Origin: Jaltomata sinuosa
Lineage: Eukaryota > Streptophyta > Magnoliopsida > Solanales > Solanaceae
Assembly (NCBI GenBank): GCA_003996215.1
Contig: QJPP01000676.1
Location: 577,271-641,270, forward strand
DNA: 64,000 nt
Direction of reading: 5' to 3'
Shown: positions 1-12,344 of the stretch, piece after piece
How the letters are laid out: every line of letters begins with the position of its first letter
Position numbering within the stretch: the stretch's first letter is position 1
The notes under the pieces: model-generated
Database searches by the model: none
What the model was told of the DNA's origin: nothing
What the model saw: only the letters and a program-made list of their open reading frames with translations
Program-made: the position numbers and the translations under genes

Positions 1-1631
1 TTATTGTTTCTGGAATAGCAGGTAAGATCTGCACAAACTTAAATTTACACCAAATATGCTTCATAGATATATCTCTAAAGACAACGCAACAGGCCAAAAT
101 CGAATCCATATTCCTTAGTTGAGCATGTACTAATGAGTAGAGTTTTCCTAAATGCTAGTATATCTAAGTCTAAATCATAGTAGTCAATATGTTATTATGC
201 CCAGACAATTTTGAAAGAATCACACCATTTAAGTTTTAAGTCTTCTATCACATAACAGAGAGTTATCATTTTAATCTACGAAAAACATGGTTCAAACATG
301 GCAAGAAATAAAGTTCTTTTTTGGTTTTAAAACAAAACGTTAGTCATGTTCCTATTTACCTTAAGTGCTCTATTTATATCTATCTCTCCATATATATATG
401 AAAGAGACTTTAAAACATGGGTTCTCAGACAAAAAATAAAGTAATCTTGAACAAGAGAAAGAAAATGAGTAAAGAGATTAGATTTTACCTCTTGTGGTGC
501 AGTGAACTAGAGATCGTCAGCCTCGAATCTACTCTCTCAAGAACAAATTTCAACCAAATAAATTTGAGTGCCTCTGTTATAGCCGCAAGCCAACAGAGAC
601 GGAATGAAACTTAAAGGTCGTAGTTAAAGATGAAAGTGTTGTGTGTGATCAAATTCTTGTGATGCTTCTTGTGAGTGTTCCAGCCTTTTGATGAAGGAGA
701 CGGCTGAAAAACTTCCGTTTACTGAAGATATAAGGGTGTATTTATAAGTGAAGACTAGGTTTAGGATTGAGTTTGAAATTCAAATGTTTTGCGAGAGAGG
801 GGGAGTCACGGGCTGAATACAAATAGCCGTTTGAATCTCTGCCATGGTGATTCTCTGTATAAAAATAAGAATTTGAAAAGTTGTTTGACCTCCTCCTTGG
901 CTAGATCATTGAATATGAGGGAGAGAGAAGTTGCACTGAACTGGGGAGGCAGCTTTTTGCTTGGAGATGGAAGGCGCTCTGCATTTTTGTTAAAAATGGA
1001 AGATGACAGAAAAGAGCGTGTAAGATTGATCAGGTTAATTCACTAGGGTTAGCAAAAGAGTTATTTGGATAGTTGGGCAGCTGTGTTGTGCCAAATGGGC
1101 TGCTGCTTTGGCTGCATTTTGGACAAATTTGACATGAAAAAAATGGGCTGGACATTTGATCCGATTTGAGACTTATTTTGGGCCGAATTATATGGTCTTT
1201 TCTTTCTTCAAATTGATTATTTTGAGCTTCTAATTTAAAAATTAGTATAATATATATTACACGATGACAATTAATAATTATAAAATAAGTAATACACGTG
1301 TAATTAATTTTGTAAGTACCAAACTTAAAAATAAAGTAATAACAATCAACTTTAAAGAAGATGAACATAAAGTAATACTAGTAATGTTGACAATATACTC
1401 GTAATTTTTTAATTTTTTTTAATTAAAAGGACAATAATAATAATAATAATAATAATATATAAATAATAATAAAATTTAAGGTAGTAGAAATAATGGTATA
1501 TAACATGTAGTAATGGTAATGATAGTGATGCACAAAAATAATAGTAAAATGTAAGATATTTAATCTATTAAAAATTTAGAAGCCAAAGGAAATAAATTAG
1601 AAAAAAAGAGGGACAAAATTGGGTGTCAACA
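1..1631 (-). repeat. 3' LTR of Tat-B, truncated by window start
   Basis: This matches 23712-25326 with scattered substitutions and small indels, including an AAT-repeat tract near 1430-1460 that is shorter in the other copy. On the minus strand it begins TGTTGACACCC at 1631. The first ~1.55 kb of the LTR (as counted on the plus strand) lies left of the window. The short reading frames in it occur in both copies, are not conserved as proteins, and are not called as genes. Confidence 0.9.
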
Positions 1632-1645
1632 ACTGCCCCACTTTG
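1632..1645 (-). other. Polypurine tract of Tat-B
   Basis: Directly next to the 3' LTR, the minus strand reads AAAGTGGGGCAGT and then the LTR start TGTTGACA. A purine-rich tract in this position primes plus-strand DNA synthesis in LTR elements. Confidence 0.75.
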
Positions 1646-2519
1646 AACGGAGATGATGTATGAGTCTTCGGGCAAAGGAGTTGACTTGGTAGTCAATTTT
1701 GTTCCGGCCAACAAATATAGCCCTGGAGGAATTGAATTGATACAAACGTTGGAAGGTTATGTGATAGAAGAATGTAGGAAAAGATTATGAGGACTTGATA
1801 TAAGATATTTTGAAGATTATGACTGAACCTCGGTTTTGAGTCACCTACATATCTCGGGTTTTAGGAGAATCAGGTCATATGTAGTTCAAAAGTTTTGAAA
1901 AGAATGTTACTAGCGGATTTGGTAGAAAATTAGGAGTTTAAAAATAAGTACTTATTACAAGAGTGTTCAAAAATGGAAGATATGTTCATAGCTTCCTAAT
2001 TATAAATGTGGTCGACAACACATTCATAAATAGGACTCTACTAGACAAGTTTCCATGACACCCTAAGATTGAGTCGATATGCTGAGATGCGGATTCTCAA
2101 AAGCTTCCCCAGTATTGAGTTATGGAGACACTAGATAGTGAAAGGAGTTGGGCGGTTATTGAAGAGTTAATTGAGTGGAGATTTAGCGATGGAAATGAAA
2201 AAAGTTTGAATAACCTACATGCCACGTGTTCGTGGGACGTAGGCAGAGTGAAGTTTAAGAGTAGATCCTTGACCTCTGCTGGCGAGTTTGATAGTCCTCT
2301 TCAGCAAAGTTGCCCCAGTTCACTGCTAAGATAGAGTTCCACGTTGTGATGCATCTCTTGTTATTGTAATTGACGTGCGTATATTGTATTTTCTGAAATT
2401 CATATAAAAATTATTAGTAAAGTTTGGGGTAAAGTATAAATAGAATAAAAATGATAATAAATATGAATGAGAGGATGAAGCCGTATGGCTTATAAAATGA
2501 TGAGGCTGCATAGCCAAAT
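1646..2519 (-). other. Tat-B 3' non-coding region next to the LTR
   Basis: No coding similarity is seen. The stretch holds an inverted echo of the LTR edge (1680-1702), one copy of the CTACAT...ATGTAG block (about 1824-1889) and a second polypurine-like GGGGCA site (2311-2320, minus strand). The first ~80 bases align with the same position in Tat-A (11693-11770), so the two elements share ancestry here. Confidence 0.6.
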
Positions 2520-3440
2520 ATTGTCTCTGGTTGTCTTCAGGGACTTGATGATGAATAATGTCTCCAGTTGTCTTTGGGACTTGATGTTGGTTGTTGTAAA
2601 ATCCTCCGGTTGTCTTCGGGGATTTGATGATGCATGGCGTCACCGATTGTATTGGGGACTTGATGTTGATGATATCTCCGATTGTTATTGGAGACTAAAT
2701 ATTGATTGTCGTAAAATCCTGCAGAACTTTTTGACAAAGTTGTTAGATAAAGTTACAAAGTCATAATAAAGTATGAATAAAGTAGGTGATAAGTGAGAAA
2801 TAAAGCCGTCTGGCTTATGATGAATGGCTGCGTAGCCAAATGATGTCCCAATTATCTTCGGGGATTCAATGATGAACGATATCTCCAGTTGTCTTCGGAG
2901 ACTAATGTTAATTGTTGTAAAATTCTCTCATTGTCTTCATGGATTTGATGATGCATGATGTCTCCGATTGTCTTCGGAACTTGATGTTGATTATTGTAAA
3001 ATTCTCCGGTTGTCTTCAAAGGTTGATGTTAATATTGTAAAATCCTCTGATTGTCTTTGGGAATTTGATAATGCATGATATCTCCGATTGTCTTTGGGAC
3101 TTGATGTTGATTGTTGTAAAATTCTCCGATTGTCTTCGGGGACTGATGTTGTATGATGTCTCCGATTGTCTTCGAGACTTGATATTGATTGTTGTAAAAT
3201 TCTTCGATTGTCTTCGAAGGTTGATGTTATAGTTGTAAGATTCTCTGGTTGTCTTCGGAGACTGATGCTGATATTGTAAAATCCTGAAAAACTTTAGAGT
3301 AAAGTTGTTAAATAAAGTCATAAAGTAAGAATAAAGTAGATGATGAGTGAGAAATAAAGTCGTGTGGCTTATTGTGAACAGCCGCGGCCAAATGAGGTCT
3401 CTGATTGTCTTCGAAGATCTGATGTGGATTCTGTTGCCGC
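2520..3440 (-). repeat. Degenerate tandem-repeat tract in Tat-B 3' region
   Basis: Roughly twenty imperfect units of about 40 bases run through this stretch. Each carries a TTGTCTTCGGGGA-like core followed by a TTGATGTTGATTGTTGTAAAA-like arm. The copies are well diverged, so this is an old array. The open frames over it (for example 3016-3501) are frame-open repeats and not genes. Plant Tat/Ogre elements are known for variable tandem repeats between their coding region and 3' LTR, which is the position seen here. Confidence 0.75.
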
Positions 3441-3914
3441 AATGATGATTGCGACTATTGCATGTTATCTCTAATCTTTGACATTGATCCTTGATATGCA
3501 ATTCCTCTTCGTTGTTCCTGCACTCAAAGAAAACTTCTTAGTTGGAAGGGGGATGTTGATTCGTGTTGACTTGAAGCTTGACTTTGTTGATCCTCCGCTC
3601 ATCTTGTTTATTCAAACCTTGTGATCTCCATTTGGAAATTGGCAAATGAACAAGTAGTGAAAGTTTTTTAAGAAAATAAGCATTTGAAGGATATATATGT
3701 AAATATATAAAGATATGTAAATAGGTTACAAAAATTTCTGCCAACTCTTAGATTGTGACACTTTTGAAACAAAATGAAACGTCCTTTGTCTGTATACTTC
3801 TTTCTTAGTAGCTTGAATCCAGTGAGCTTGGCGCTGTCCAATCACTCCTTGTGCATGTATTAAATCTGCCCAGTTTTGACTTTGAAAAAGTGTACTAAAC
3901 TTATGTTGTAGTGA
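3441..3914. other. Tat-B non-coding spacer
   Basis: AT-rich sequence between the two repeat tracts. I see no coding, RNA or mobile feature. The 68-codon minus-strand frame at 3538-3744 has no recognisable domain. Confidence 0.5.
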
Positions 3915-4289
3915 GACCGAACCTTATATAGGTTGCCTACGTATCTCGCGAAGAGAATCAGGTCAAAACGTAGTTCAAAGTACATAAAAAATGGTTTGGA
4001 ATTTTTTAATAAAGGGAGCGAACCTGATATGAGTTGCCTACGTATCTCACCATGAGAAATCAGGTCAGTACGTAGTTCTGTTACATAATTAAATAAAAGG
4101 ATTTCTAGTTTCTACCTTAATGTGATCGGACCGTATGTGGGCGGCCTACTTATCCCACCAAGGGAATCAGGTCAGGCGTAGTTCTCCTATTACAAATAAA
4201 GAGATTTTTGAAATTTTGCTATAGTGAAATCGAACCCTATGTGGGTTGCCTACGTATCCCGCCAAGGGAATCAGGTCAAAACGTAGTTC
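3915..4289 (-). repeat. Four-copy block repeat with CTACGT/ACGTAG arms
   Basis: Four copies of a ~60-base block start near 3915, 4021, 4124 and 4229, spaced about 100 bases apart. Each reads roughly GAACC...GTTGCCTACGTATC, then GGGAATCAGGTCA, then ACGTAGTTC. CTACGT and ACGTAG can pair across ~25 bases. Related single copies occur at 1824-1889 in Tat-B and at about 11838-11893 and 13903-13951 in Tat-A. Confidence 0.8.
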
Positions 4290-4771
4290 ATAGTACATAA
4301 AAAATGAAAGTTACATGAAAAATGAAACATATCTAAAGTCGTCCTTGGCTGTGATGTCTTGACTTCTCTTGAAAGAATATTGTTGTTGCCATGCTCCTTG
4401 ATTGATTGTTCAAACTATAAGTCATCTTCACGTCTTTTAGAAGAATCTTACTTGTCATCAAATCTTGTTCACTTGTCTTATTATTTGTCACAATCATAGA
4501 ATTGATAGATTTGATAATTTATAATAAAAATATAATATAATAAGTAATAGAGAGTTAGAAAAAATAGAAAATGCATTCATAGCTTTTGCAATTAAGCTTT
4601 CAAAAAAAAAATGAAGCACAACATCATAAAGTTTTTAGGCACGATTCAGGCCTCAATTTTGCAGTCGTGCTATTTCAAAAGGGTTACTACTTGTTCAATC
4701 TACCAAGACTCCCGCCGAACTAAGGATGGAGTACAAGTCCAATTCTTCAAGATCTCCTCTGGTTCATCACT
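4290..4771. other. Tat-B spacer between gag remnant and block repeat
   Basis: AT-rich sequence downstream of the gag remnant on the minus strand. No protease or polymerase motif is visible, although that is where pol would start in an autonomous element. Confidence 0.5.
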
Positions 4772-6753
4772 CTAAATGGTCAATGTCTCGGTGTGAGTAG
4801 TTGTAGCAACAATCTCCATTGATGTTTGTTCTTGAACTGCTATCATTGGAGCATAAAAAATCGATAAGGTGTCCTTTTCAATTGGTACCATGGTTCCTTT
4901 CAAATCCACATCTTCCTCAATAGTTATCATGTTAACATTAGCATTTTCATGGTTAGGTAGAGGGTTGTTGTTCACGTTGGATTGATATTCAGTCAATTGA
5001 ATTGTTCCTTCCACGATTAAGACTTCAATCTTATTTTTAAGACCATAGCAATCCTCAGTGTCGTGCCCAGCAACTCCAGAATGGCAATGCTTGAAACTAT
5101 CAAACCACTTTGGAATAGGATCGAGAATTTTTCCTTCAATTGGTTGTATTAAGCCTGCAACTTTCAAACTTTCAAATAACTAAGCCAAGGGTTCGGCTAT
5201 CGGGGTGTAGTTGTGGGTATTTTTTGCCTTGGATTTTGGACGAGCTCTAAGTTCAATAATTTGATGATTTTGCTAAACTGAAAATTGATAGGGTTGTTGA
5301 TAAGGTTGTGGATATGGGTAAGCCGATGGTCGAGATTGAAAGTAGTATGGTTGGTTGTAATAGGTAGGGTAAATATGTGGTGTGTTCTAGTAAGAAGAAT
5401 GACAAAAGATTTTAGAGGTTCCAGTGTATCGGTATGGATGGAAGGATTTGGATGGATGACTCATACTTGGCTTATGTCGCTTGTGTTCTCGGACAATCAT
5501 GGAAGCGACTACCTCTTTCCTTTCCCTTTTACTCTTGTTGATCGATTTTGATTGCATAATTTTGCTTGCTTGCAAAGTGGTTGGATTTGAGATCCTCCCA
5601 GACTTGATTCCTTCCTCCAAGATAACCCCCAGATTAGCAACTTCTGTGAACGTTCGACAGATCATGCCTATCATTTTCTCATAATATATACCTTCTTCAA
5701 GGGATTCAATGAACATGACAATCATCTCCTTTTCATGCATAGGTGGTTGTACCTTGGATGCTTCTGACCTCCAACGCAAAACATATTCTCAAAATGACTC
5801 TGTAGAATCTCTTCTTAACTTTGTCATGTAGAACCTGTCTGGCATTATATCGGTATTAAAATCGAATTGATCCACAAAGTCTTGAGTCATGACAGTCCAA
5901 TTATGCCATTATTGAGGGTCCTGTTGCGCATACCAGATAGGGGCATTACCAACCAAACTCCTCACAAAAAGTTTCATCCTGATGCCTTCATCTTTCCCTA
6001 CTTTCCCTAATTTGTCACAATAAATTATCAGGTGTGCCCGAGGGTCTCCCGTGCCATCATATGTGTCAAACTTTGGTACCTTGTAACCCGTGGTCAAGTC
6101 AACATCAGGGCGAACATGCATGTCCTCTTATTTTGGACCCTTAATTTCCTTAGTGGTTTGATGACTTCTTAAATTTTGTGCCAGACTACAAATCTCCTTT
6201 GCCACCATGTCATCAGATTCTTCTTTCGTAGTCTTTCCTCTATTTTCATACCGATCAAATTGGTTTGGAGCTTTATTATACTTGTGGGGACATTTGGTAT
6301 TTCATTGCATGTACTGGAGGAACATATTTCACATTAGAGGTGGCAACACTTGCCCCTGATATATGGTGGGCGATAGGGTAATCTTGGATAGTAGGGGTAT
6401 TCTGAGTTACGGAGGCATCAAGAGTGCAAACAAGTGACAGATTTGTGAACGGGTTATTATCGATGAGCAAAGGACATTCCGGAGCAAATGAGATCGTTGG
6501 ACATGTCAGCTAAATTTTTAACCTGATTCATTTCTATTCGCAATTTCTCAATTTCTTGCTCAAGACCGACGAGTTGCTTTACATACCAAACCATGTTTCA
6601 ATCTTCAGAAGTCTCGGGATTATCATCAAGAATCATGACATTTTCTAAAGCAGTGGCATAGGGATCAGACATTGTTCTTTTCTTTTTGCCCGTCCAATTA
6701 GGAAGAGAAGGTGCTGCCCTTTTGAACCTCATGAGACGTGTTCGTTCAGCCAT
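4772..6753 (-). pseudogene. gag: Broken gag of Tat-B
   Basis: Gag makes the retrotransposon capsid and binds the element RNA. The reading begins at the ATG whose A is at 6753. It stays open for 51 codons and meets a TGA at 6598-6600. In the same frame it then goes into a heptad-like stretch (LEQEIEKLRIEM). Further pieces follow in other frames: 6276-6470; 5909-6121, with the capsid start PKFDTYDGTGDPRAHL; 5387-5779, with WRSEASKVQPP; and 4772-5167, with the C-terminal motif HSGVAGHDTEDC. Each piece aligns in order with the intact gag of Tat-A, so identity and order are clear. Stops and frameshifts make it non-functional. No pol follows it. Confidence 0.85.
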
Positions 6754-7212
6754 CTCGAAGTCAACACAAATCAACTTCTTTTGGGGGGATAAAATTTTTA
6801 ATAAAAAATAAAAAAATTAAAATATAAACGATGTTAGTTTTGGATGAAAATATCAAGTAAAGTCATGTTTACAAAATTCAACGAAGTTGTAGCAAATAAT
6901 CAAGTTGTAAAGAGGAATATAAAACATGTAAACAAGAGAATCACATAATCATAACACGCCCTAATGTACATGTGACCTCTTTGTGCCCGAAGTAGGCCTA
7001 ACGTGTATTCAAAGAATAAATGTACCATAATATGTCATTCCATTGCTCTTGATTAATTAAACAATTTTTTTCTCAAAAAGTATAAGAGAAGTGTAAATTT
7101 TATTACATATCGAACGAGTACAACATAAAGTACTTCCTAATCTAACTAAAGTAAAACTAATTTTTCCACGTCTAAGCTTCTTGGCTCTGCTTGGCAAGAT
7201 CGTCACTCCCGT
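6754..7212 (-). other. Tat-B leader adjoining gag, up to the Tat-A insertion
   Basis: Non-coding AT-rich sequence upstream of the gag start on the minus strand. It ends at the insertion point of Tat-A (target CCCGT, 7208-7212) and resumes at 21510. Confidence 0.6.
7208..7212. repeat. Target-site duplication CCCGT, left copy (Tat-A)
   Basis: CCCGT directly precedes the LTR start TGTCGCGCC and recurs at 21510-21514 directly after the other LTR end. A perfect 5-bp duplication is what Ty3-type integrase leaves. Confidence 0.95.
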
Positions 7213-7392
7213 TGTCGCGCCCCATTTTTCTCGCAAAAAAGCGAGATTCGACGTGACAACTCTCTTTTAGGAAGAGAGCGTGAAGAGTCGCCACCTAACG
7301 AATTTAAGGCGCGTTAGGGCACCGTTCTAACTAATTATAATTAAATTAAATTTTAAGTCTACGCAACCAGAAATCGGGTAAGGGTTCAAGTT

Positions 7393-7427
7393 ACCTCGAA
7401 AGGAAGGTGTTAAGCACCTTTCGAGGT
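7393..7427. other. Hairpin near the end of the Tat-A 3' LTR
   Basis: ACCTCGAAAGG (7393-7403) and CCTTTCGAGGT (7417-7427) are perfect 11-base arms around a 13-base loop. The copy in the other LTR (from about 17210) carries one change that still allows G-U pairing. The equivalent place in the Tat-B LTR (about 22350) keeps only a decayed version. In element orientation this is near the LTR 3' end, where RNA-end signals would be expected. A function is not shown. Confidence 0.65.
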
Positions 7428-10400
7428 CCACAAATGTGGGTCCCTGCCGGATTCGTTATTTATGTGGGAATAGGTGATAAATAATAGGTCGATTAATTAA
7501 ACTAAAGACTATGTAATCAAACAAGTGAGACTTTATTTAAAACAAGTATTTAAGCCAAATTAATTACTAAAATCTAAGTGAGAAAATCATGCAGGAATTA
7601 ACGCAAGTAAATAAATAAACGAAAAAAAAATCAGATAAGCGAGAAGTCAGAAGTGACACAATGATATAGGAAAAGAGACCTAATTACTAAGTGACTTAGT
7701 TAACTACCCCAAACAAATAGAAAGAAACAAACTTAGGTTAATTCTAACCTATTCAGATCAGCGCCCGACTTATTATCGGAGACAATTCCAAAGACATTGT
7801 CGTATTCTACTCGGGTCGATTTCCATCATATCCGTCTATCTACCCACCTAAGTTGGTTATTAAGATTATTATTTTAAAAGCGCACTAAACGAATGAAAAA
7901 TACTAACGCGTCTTAAGATGCTTACCCGTCCCAACTTAACGTCCAAGAGGCGTTTGGACTTACTATTTGGGTATGGGACTAGACAAATAAAATCTTAGGT
8001 TTCCTAATTAGACATGGAAAAGCGTCAAGCAAAACAAGAAGGGACTTTTAAACAAGTAGCACATAACAGTCTCAAACATGCCTCTTAATCATTTAATGAA
8101 GGTACAAGGTGATAAACTATGCTTCAGAAATTAACGCCTTAATAAACTACAACTTCATTTCTAGTAGTATAGACGTGCAAAAAATTTATTAATTAAATCT
8201 TATGAGCATGATATCTAAATGAAATAATGTACTGAAACAAATTTAAATCCTATAGGCATGCTATCTAAATGATTTAAGATGTTGAAAGCTTATTTAGTCC
8301 TATAGACATGGTAACTACTTAGTTTTAAAAAATGCTGAAACATACTGAACCCGATTTAGCATTTTGAAACAGCCTCTAACATGCTGAACTGATTTTAACA
8401 TGATGAAACAGTTTCGACGTGCTGAATCCTATAGGCATGATTTCTAGTCGTGGTATATGCAGAAACTGAATTAACCCTATAGGCATGCTATCTAAAATAC
8501 ACATAACACTGATGCTGAAATCTATTTTAAACTAGACATGATTCTGATTTTGTTTAAAAGGTGAAGCTGATTTTAAACATGGCAACTAACTTGTTATTTA
8601 TATGCTGAAACTGATTTTTTACAACTTAAAACATGGTAGCTAACTATCATAAATGCCGAAACATATTTAACTTATAACATGGCAACATGAACAGAATTGA
8701 AAACTGGTTTTAAGCCATAGAGCATGCTAATTATTTTAAAGCTAAAACGAACTTAAAACTATAGGCATGTTTTCTAGGTGTTTTCAAACAACTAAGGCAA
8801 ATAGCACGTAGTTTGCCCCTCCCCCATAGCAGTCCCCCTAATGTATTTTATTACATCATCAAAGTTTTTTACAATAAATTATTACAGAATCAATGAAATA
8901 AATAAGTAAAAAAAAAGAACTAATACAATATATAAGTCTAGCGAGATCTCCAAATTCCGAGCAACTCTTCACGATAAGACCCATATTTTAATAGATCACC
9001 TGTCAAACATAGTAAACATAGGATTCGGAGGACCTTTTTACCACCCATAGGATTGCCCCGACATGTCAGAGTTCCTGAGGATCTCAAGGATCCTAGGCAG
9101 TGCTTATGTCGGAGAATGAGAAGCATTAGGCCCTCCATAATTCACCCAAATACCACAGAACAGCCAAAGTGGAGCCAAATATAGTTGTATTAGCCAACAA
9201 AACTGCCAAACATACAACTAATTGGTTCGTGCTAACAGAAGATTAATGCAACAAAAACCAAACCAAACAGAAATATAAGTTCATGCTTTTATGAACAACA
9301 TTCCGATAATCATGGATAACACAAACGATTACACGTTCTAAAGGTAAACATGCATATGAATTGATATATACATAGGTAGAACACTAACCAGTTATCCGCA
9401 AATAACAAGAAAATATTCAAAGTCGTCACTCTTAGCAATCAGTACCACTTTAGCAGCCGGAAAGAGAAGTTAAAAAGAAAAAGAGTAGTATTGTGTCAAA
9501 GTCTGAGAGATGAATGAAAAAGAAGAGTGTTTTCATAGTGAAAAATAGGACTTGGATTAAGGAAGGAAATAATTTTTTAAAGAGGGAATTAAGGGGATTC
9601 TTTCTTTTAACAGAAAAGTTGAACCAATTTGGTATAATCAAGTTCAAATTTACCATAAACAACAAGTAATCAAGCTGTCAAAAGATTAAAGGGATTTCAC
9701 TAGTAAAAAATATTAAAAGAAATAAGCATATGGAGGCTCTTACAGATCAGTTTTAGGAAGAAAAGGGAGGCAATCATGGAGACCTTTTCCTTAAGGAGAG
9801 TAGTGAAAATAAGCAAGGAGCATAACAAATTAATATTTACCCAAATTAGTCAAGTACCAAGGCTATTACATACTCTGTTAAAGGCAAGAAAATCAATGCT
9901 AAAGCTTTCCATAATCAAGTAAACACCAAGGCTGTTCTAAACTTTAAAGGGGAGAATTTGCCATAAATGGGTTTTCCTTATAAATAAAACAATAAGGGTG
10001 GGGGTTACTAGCAACTAAAGTCAATCATTGATATGATTCATGAATCAATGCTTACCAAATATAAACGAATACTAAGCTATCACAATTAAAATTCAAAAGA
10101 AAAAGAAAACATAAATCAAGCTCAAAAAAGGTCATCCAAAATCATTCAAGGTTATCAAAGTATAATCATAAATATTCACATGTCAAACTTGTCACACTCA
10201 TACCACAAAATCTGTTAATTTACCATTAAAAGGCACGAACTTAAATGACAAGCAACTTAACACAAATTTTCGCCAACGAGATTTCAATTAAGATCATAAT
10301 ATATGAAGGTCTGAAACTGAAGTGGCTCAACATATGCAAAGCATGTAGATGATGACCATAAACTCTTAATTTTACAAACAAAGCTGCCAAACCAACTACG

Positions 10401-11115
10401 ATACTAAATCACAAAAATCCCAATGTTTGTGAGGTTAAGCAAATAAGAATTACAAATAGTTGAAACGAAAATTCACAAATCGATACAAACAAAGAGCAAC
10501 AGGATTAAAAGAATGAGCGCAGAAGAGATATACCGGACATAAATTCGAAGGAATTCATTATTAAAATAACTTTTCGATGCAAAAGAATGGAGATTGATGG
10601 ATGAGCTTTCCACATCTTTGAACACGTTCTAGAAAATGGCAAATTAGACACCTTCGTCGGAGCCTCCCGCTATCCATCAGAGAAGAAGGAGCCTTGGGGG
10701 TTTTGGGGTTTTAACAGATGCAATGGAGAGGAGGGTATCAAAAATGGGATGGTCTAGTTTGGTGGTTTTTTAACTGGTGGTTCTCGGAGTGTGGCGACGG
10801 TGTTGAGGCAGTGAGAGTGGCTATTTTGGTGGTTGGAGAAGATGAGGGAGTGAGAGAGTTGAGGCAGCTGTGGGGTTGTGGGGGTGTTTTTGCCAGTCGG
10901 TGTTTATGGTGGTGACGGGCGGAATAGCGGTAAAGAGGAGAAGAGAGGGGAGAAAGGGTGGACGATGGTGGTTTTCTGGCTAGGAAGGGTGGCTATTTGG
11001 TTCGCCGGAAGGGCGGAGGAGCGGAGGAAGAGGGTGGCTGTTTTGTGGGGTTTCAGGGGGGGAAATGAATTAGGTTTTAGGGGGATATGGGTGATTAAGA
11101 AAGGAAAGAGGGGGT

Positions 11116-11169
11116 GAGATTTAATCTCGACCGTTGATCACATTAGATCAATGGTTGAGATTTGATCTC
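11116..11169. other. Large imperfect inverted repeat in Tat-A LTR
   Basis: Arms 11116-11139 and 11146-11169 match at 20 of 24 positions around a 6-base loop (ACATTA). The core is CGACCGTTGATC against GATCAATGGTTG. The same structure is at 20933-20986 in the other LTR. It lies between the A/T-rich outer part and the C/T-rich part of the LTR on the transcribed strand, so a place near the promoter or transcript start is possible. Confidence 0.65.
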
Positions 11170-11692
11170 ATCGCGAGTCGGATCCGGGTCGGTTGATGGG
11201 TTACGGAATTAGATAGTTGGAATTGAAATGGAGCATTTGAAATTGAGTCCAAATTGACTCAATTTTAGGCTAGAATTGAAAGAAATTTAATAAAAGGAGG
11301 CTAGAATTTAAATAAATTGGGAAGAAAATTAAAATCGGGCTGCTATTTAATAAATAAAATACTACGTATATAATTTAATAGATAAAATAATAACTGACGA
11401 TAATTATCGAGCAAAAATTTTTATTTAAAATTAATTACGTATATATATTGTACGTAAAATTAATGACATGTAATATTATACAAAATTTATGGTAAAATAG
11501 TAATAATTAAGAAATAAATTATATATTTGTAAATTGCATACGAATTTAAAAACTATCAAGACGACGATAAAATACATGATTTATTTAGTAAATAAAAGCA
11601 ATACGCGAGGAAAATTAAGCTTAAAAAATAAGAATAACTAGTAAAATAAAAGCCCGTGAGAGGTATACGGAGGTCAAAATTGGGTGTCAACA

Positions 11693-11706
11693 GCTGTCCC
11701 TTCCTT
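11693..11706 (-). other. Polypurine tract of Tat-A
   Basis: The minus strand reads AAGGAAGGGACAGC directly before the LTR start TGTTGACACCC. Position and composition fit the plus-strand primer site. Confidence 0.75.
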
Positions 11707-12344
11707 GCTCGGGAATGAAGGATGAATTATCGGGCAAGGAATGTTGACTTAGTAGCCAATTTTGTCCGATCGGAGGCGTAGTTCCTCGAAATCGGAGAAA
11801 CAAGGGGGGATTATAAAAGAGTTGCGGCCGAGACTTCAGTTTTCAAGTCGCCTACATATCCCTGTTTTTACGGGAATCAGGCCATGTGTAGTTCTAGATT
11901 TAGAAAAGAACGAGACTTCTAGAGAAGATATACAACCGAACTTCTGGACGAAGACGTAGTTGGCACGAGTTGACAAGGTCAGAGTATGAGCAAAATGGAA
12001 TGGGAATATGATTTTCGAATAAAAAATTATGCTTTGAAGAATTTCTCTTAGCCGTTTCTTGTCTTGCCTGCAAAACTAGATAAAATTGTTAGCTCATTAA
12101 TATAGAGAAGTATTGACTAATGTGGCGCAAAATAGTAGTAAATAATAATAATGAAGAGAAGAGGTGAGAAAGCTTATCAATTTAATGTTGTTGCAGTATT
12201 TTTGAGGAAACTCAAAAATTCTGCCCCAGTTTATACCTTTAAAGAGAAATCATCGGTCGTTAAACCTGTAGATGTTAGTACATAATGATTTTATATAAAA
12301 AAATGATTTATATATTTTGTAGGGCCAAAAGAAGATGTCTTATT
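11707..12344 (-). other. Tat-A 3' non-coding region next to the LTR
   Basis: It contains the inverted echo of the LTR edge (11743-11765), a CTACAT...ATGTAG block (about 11838-11893) and a GGGGCAG polypurine-like site (12221-12230, minus strand). The 65-codon plus-strand frame at 11762 is antisense to the element and has no domain. Confidence 0.55.

Larger units (their letters stand above)
7213..11692 (-). repeat. 3' LTR of Tat-A (4480 bp)
   Basis: It is almost identical to 17030-21509. Notable parts are an ACCTCGAAAGG...CCTTTCGAGGT hairpin (7393-7427), scattered CTATAGGCATG-type motifs (8180-8790), a G-rich plus-strand stretch (C/T-rich on the transcribed strand, 10670-11120) and a 24-base-arm inverted repeat (11116-11169). 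The first ~200 bases resemble the equivalent end of the Tat-B LTR at 22157. Small open frames in it (8938-9138, 9450-9665, 10718-11117) recur in the second LTR only because the LTR is duplicated. I see no reason to call them genes. Confidence 0.95.

Noticed and set aside
10718..11117. Two Trp/Gly-rich plus-strand frames in the Tat-A LTR, recurring at 20535-20934
   Set aside because: They recur only because the LTR is duplicated. They run antisense to the element, reflect G-rich composition and match no domain I know.
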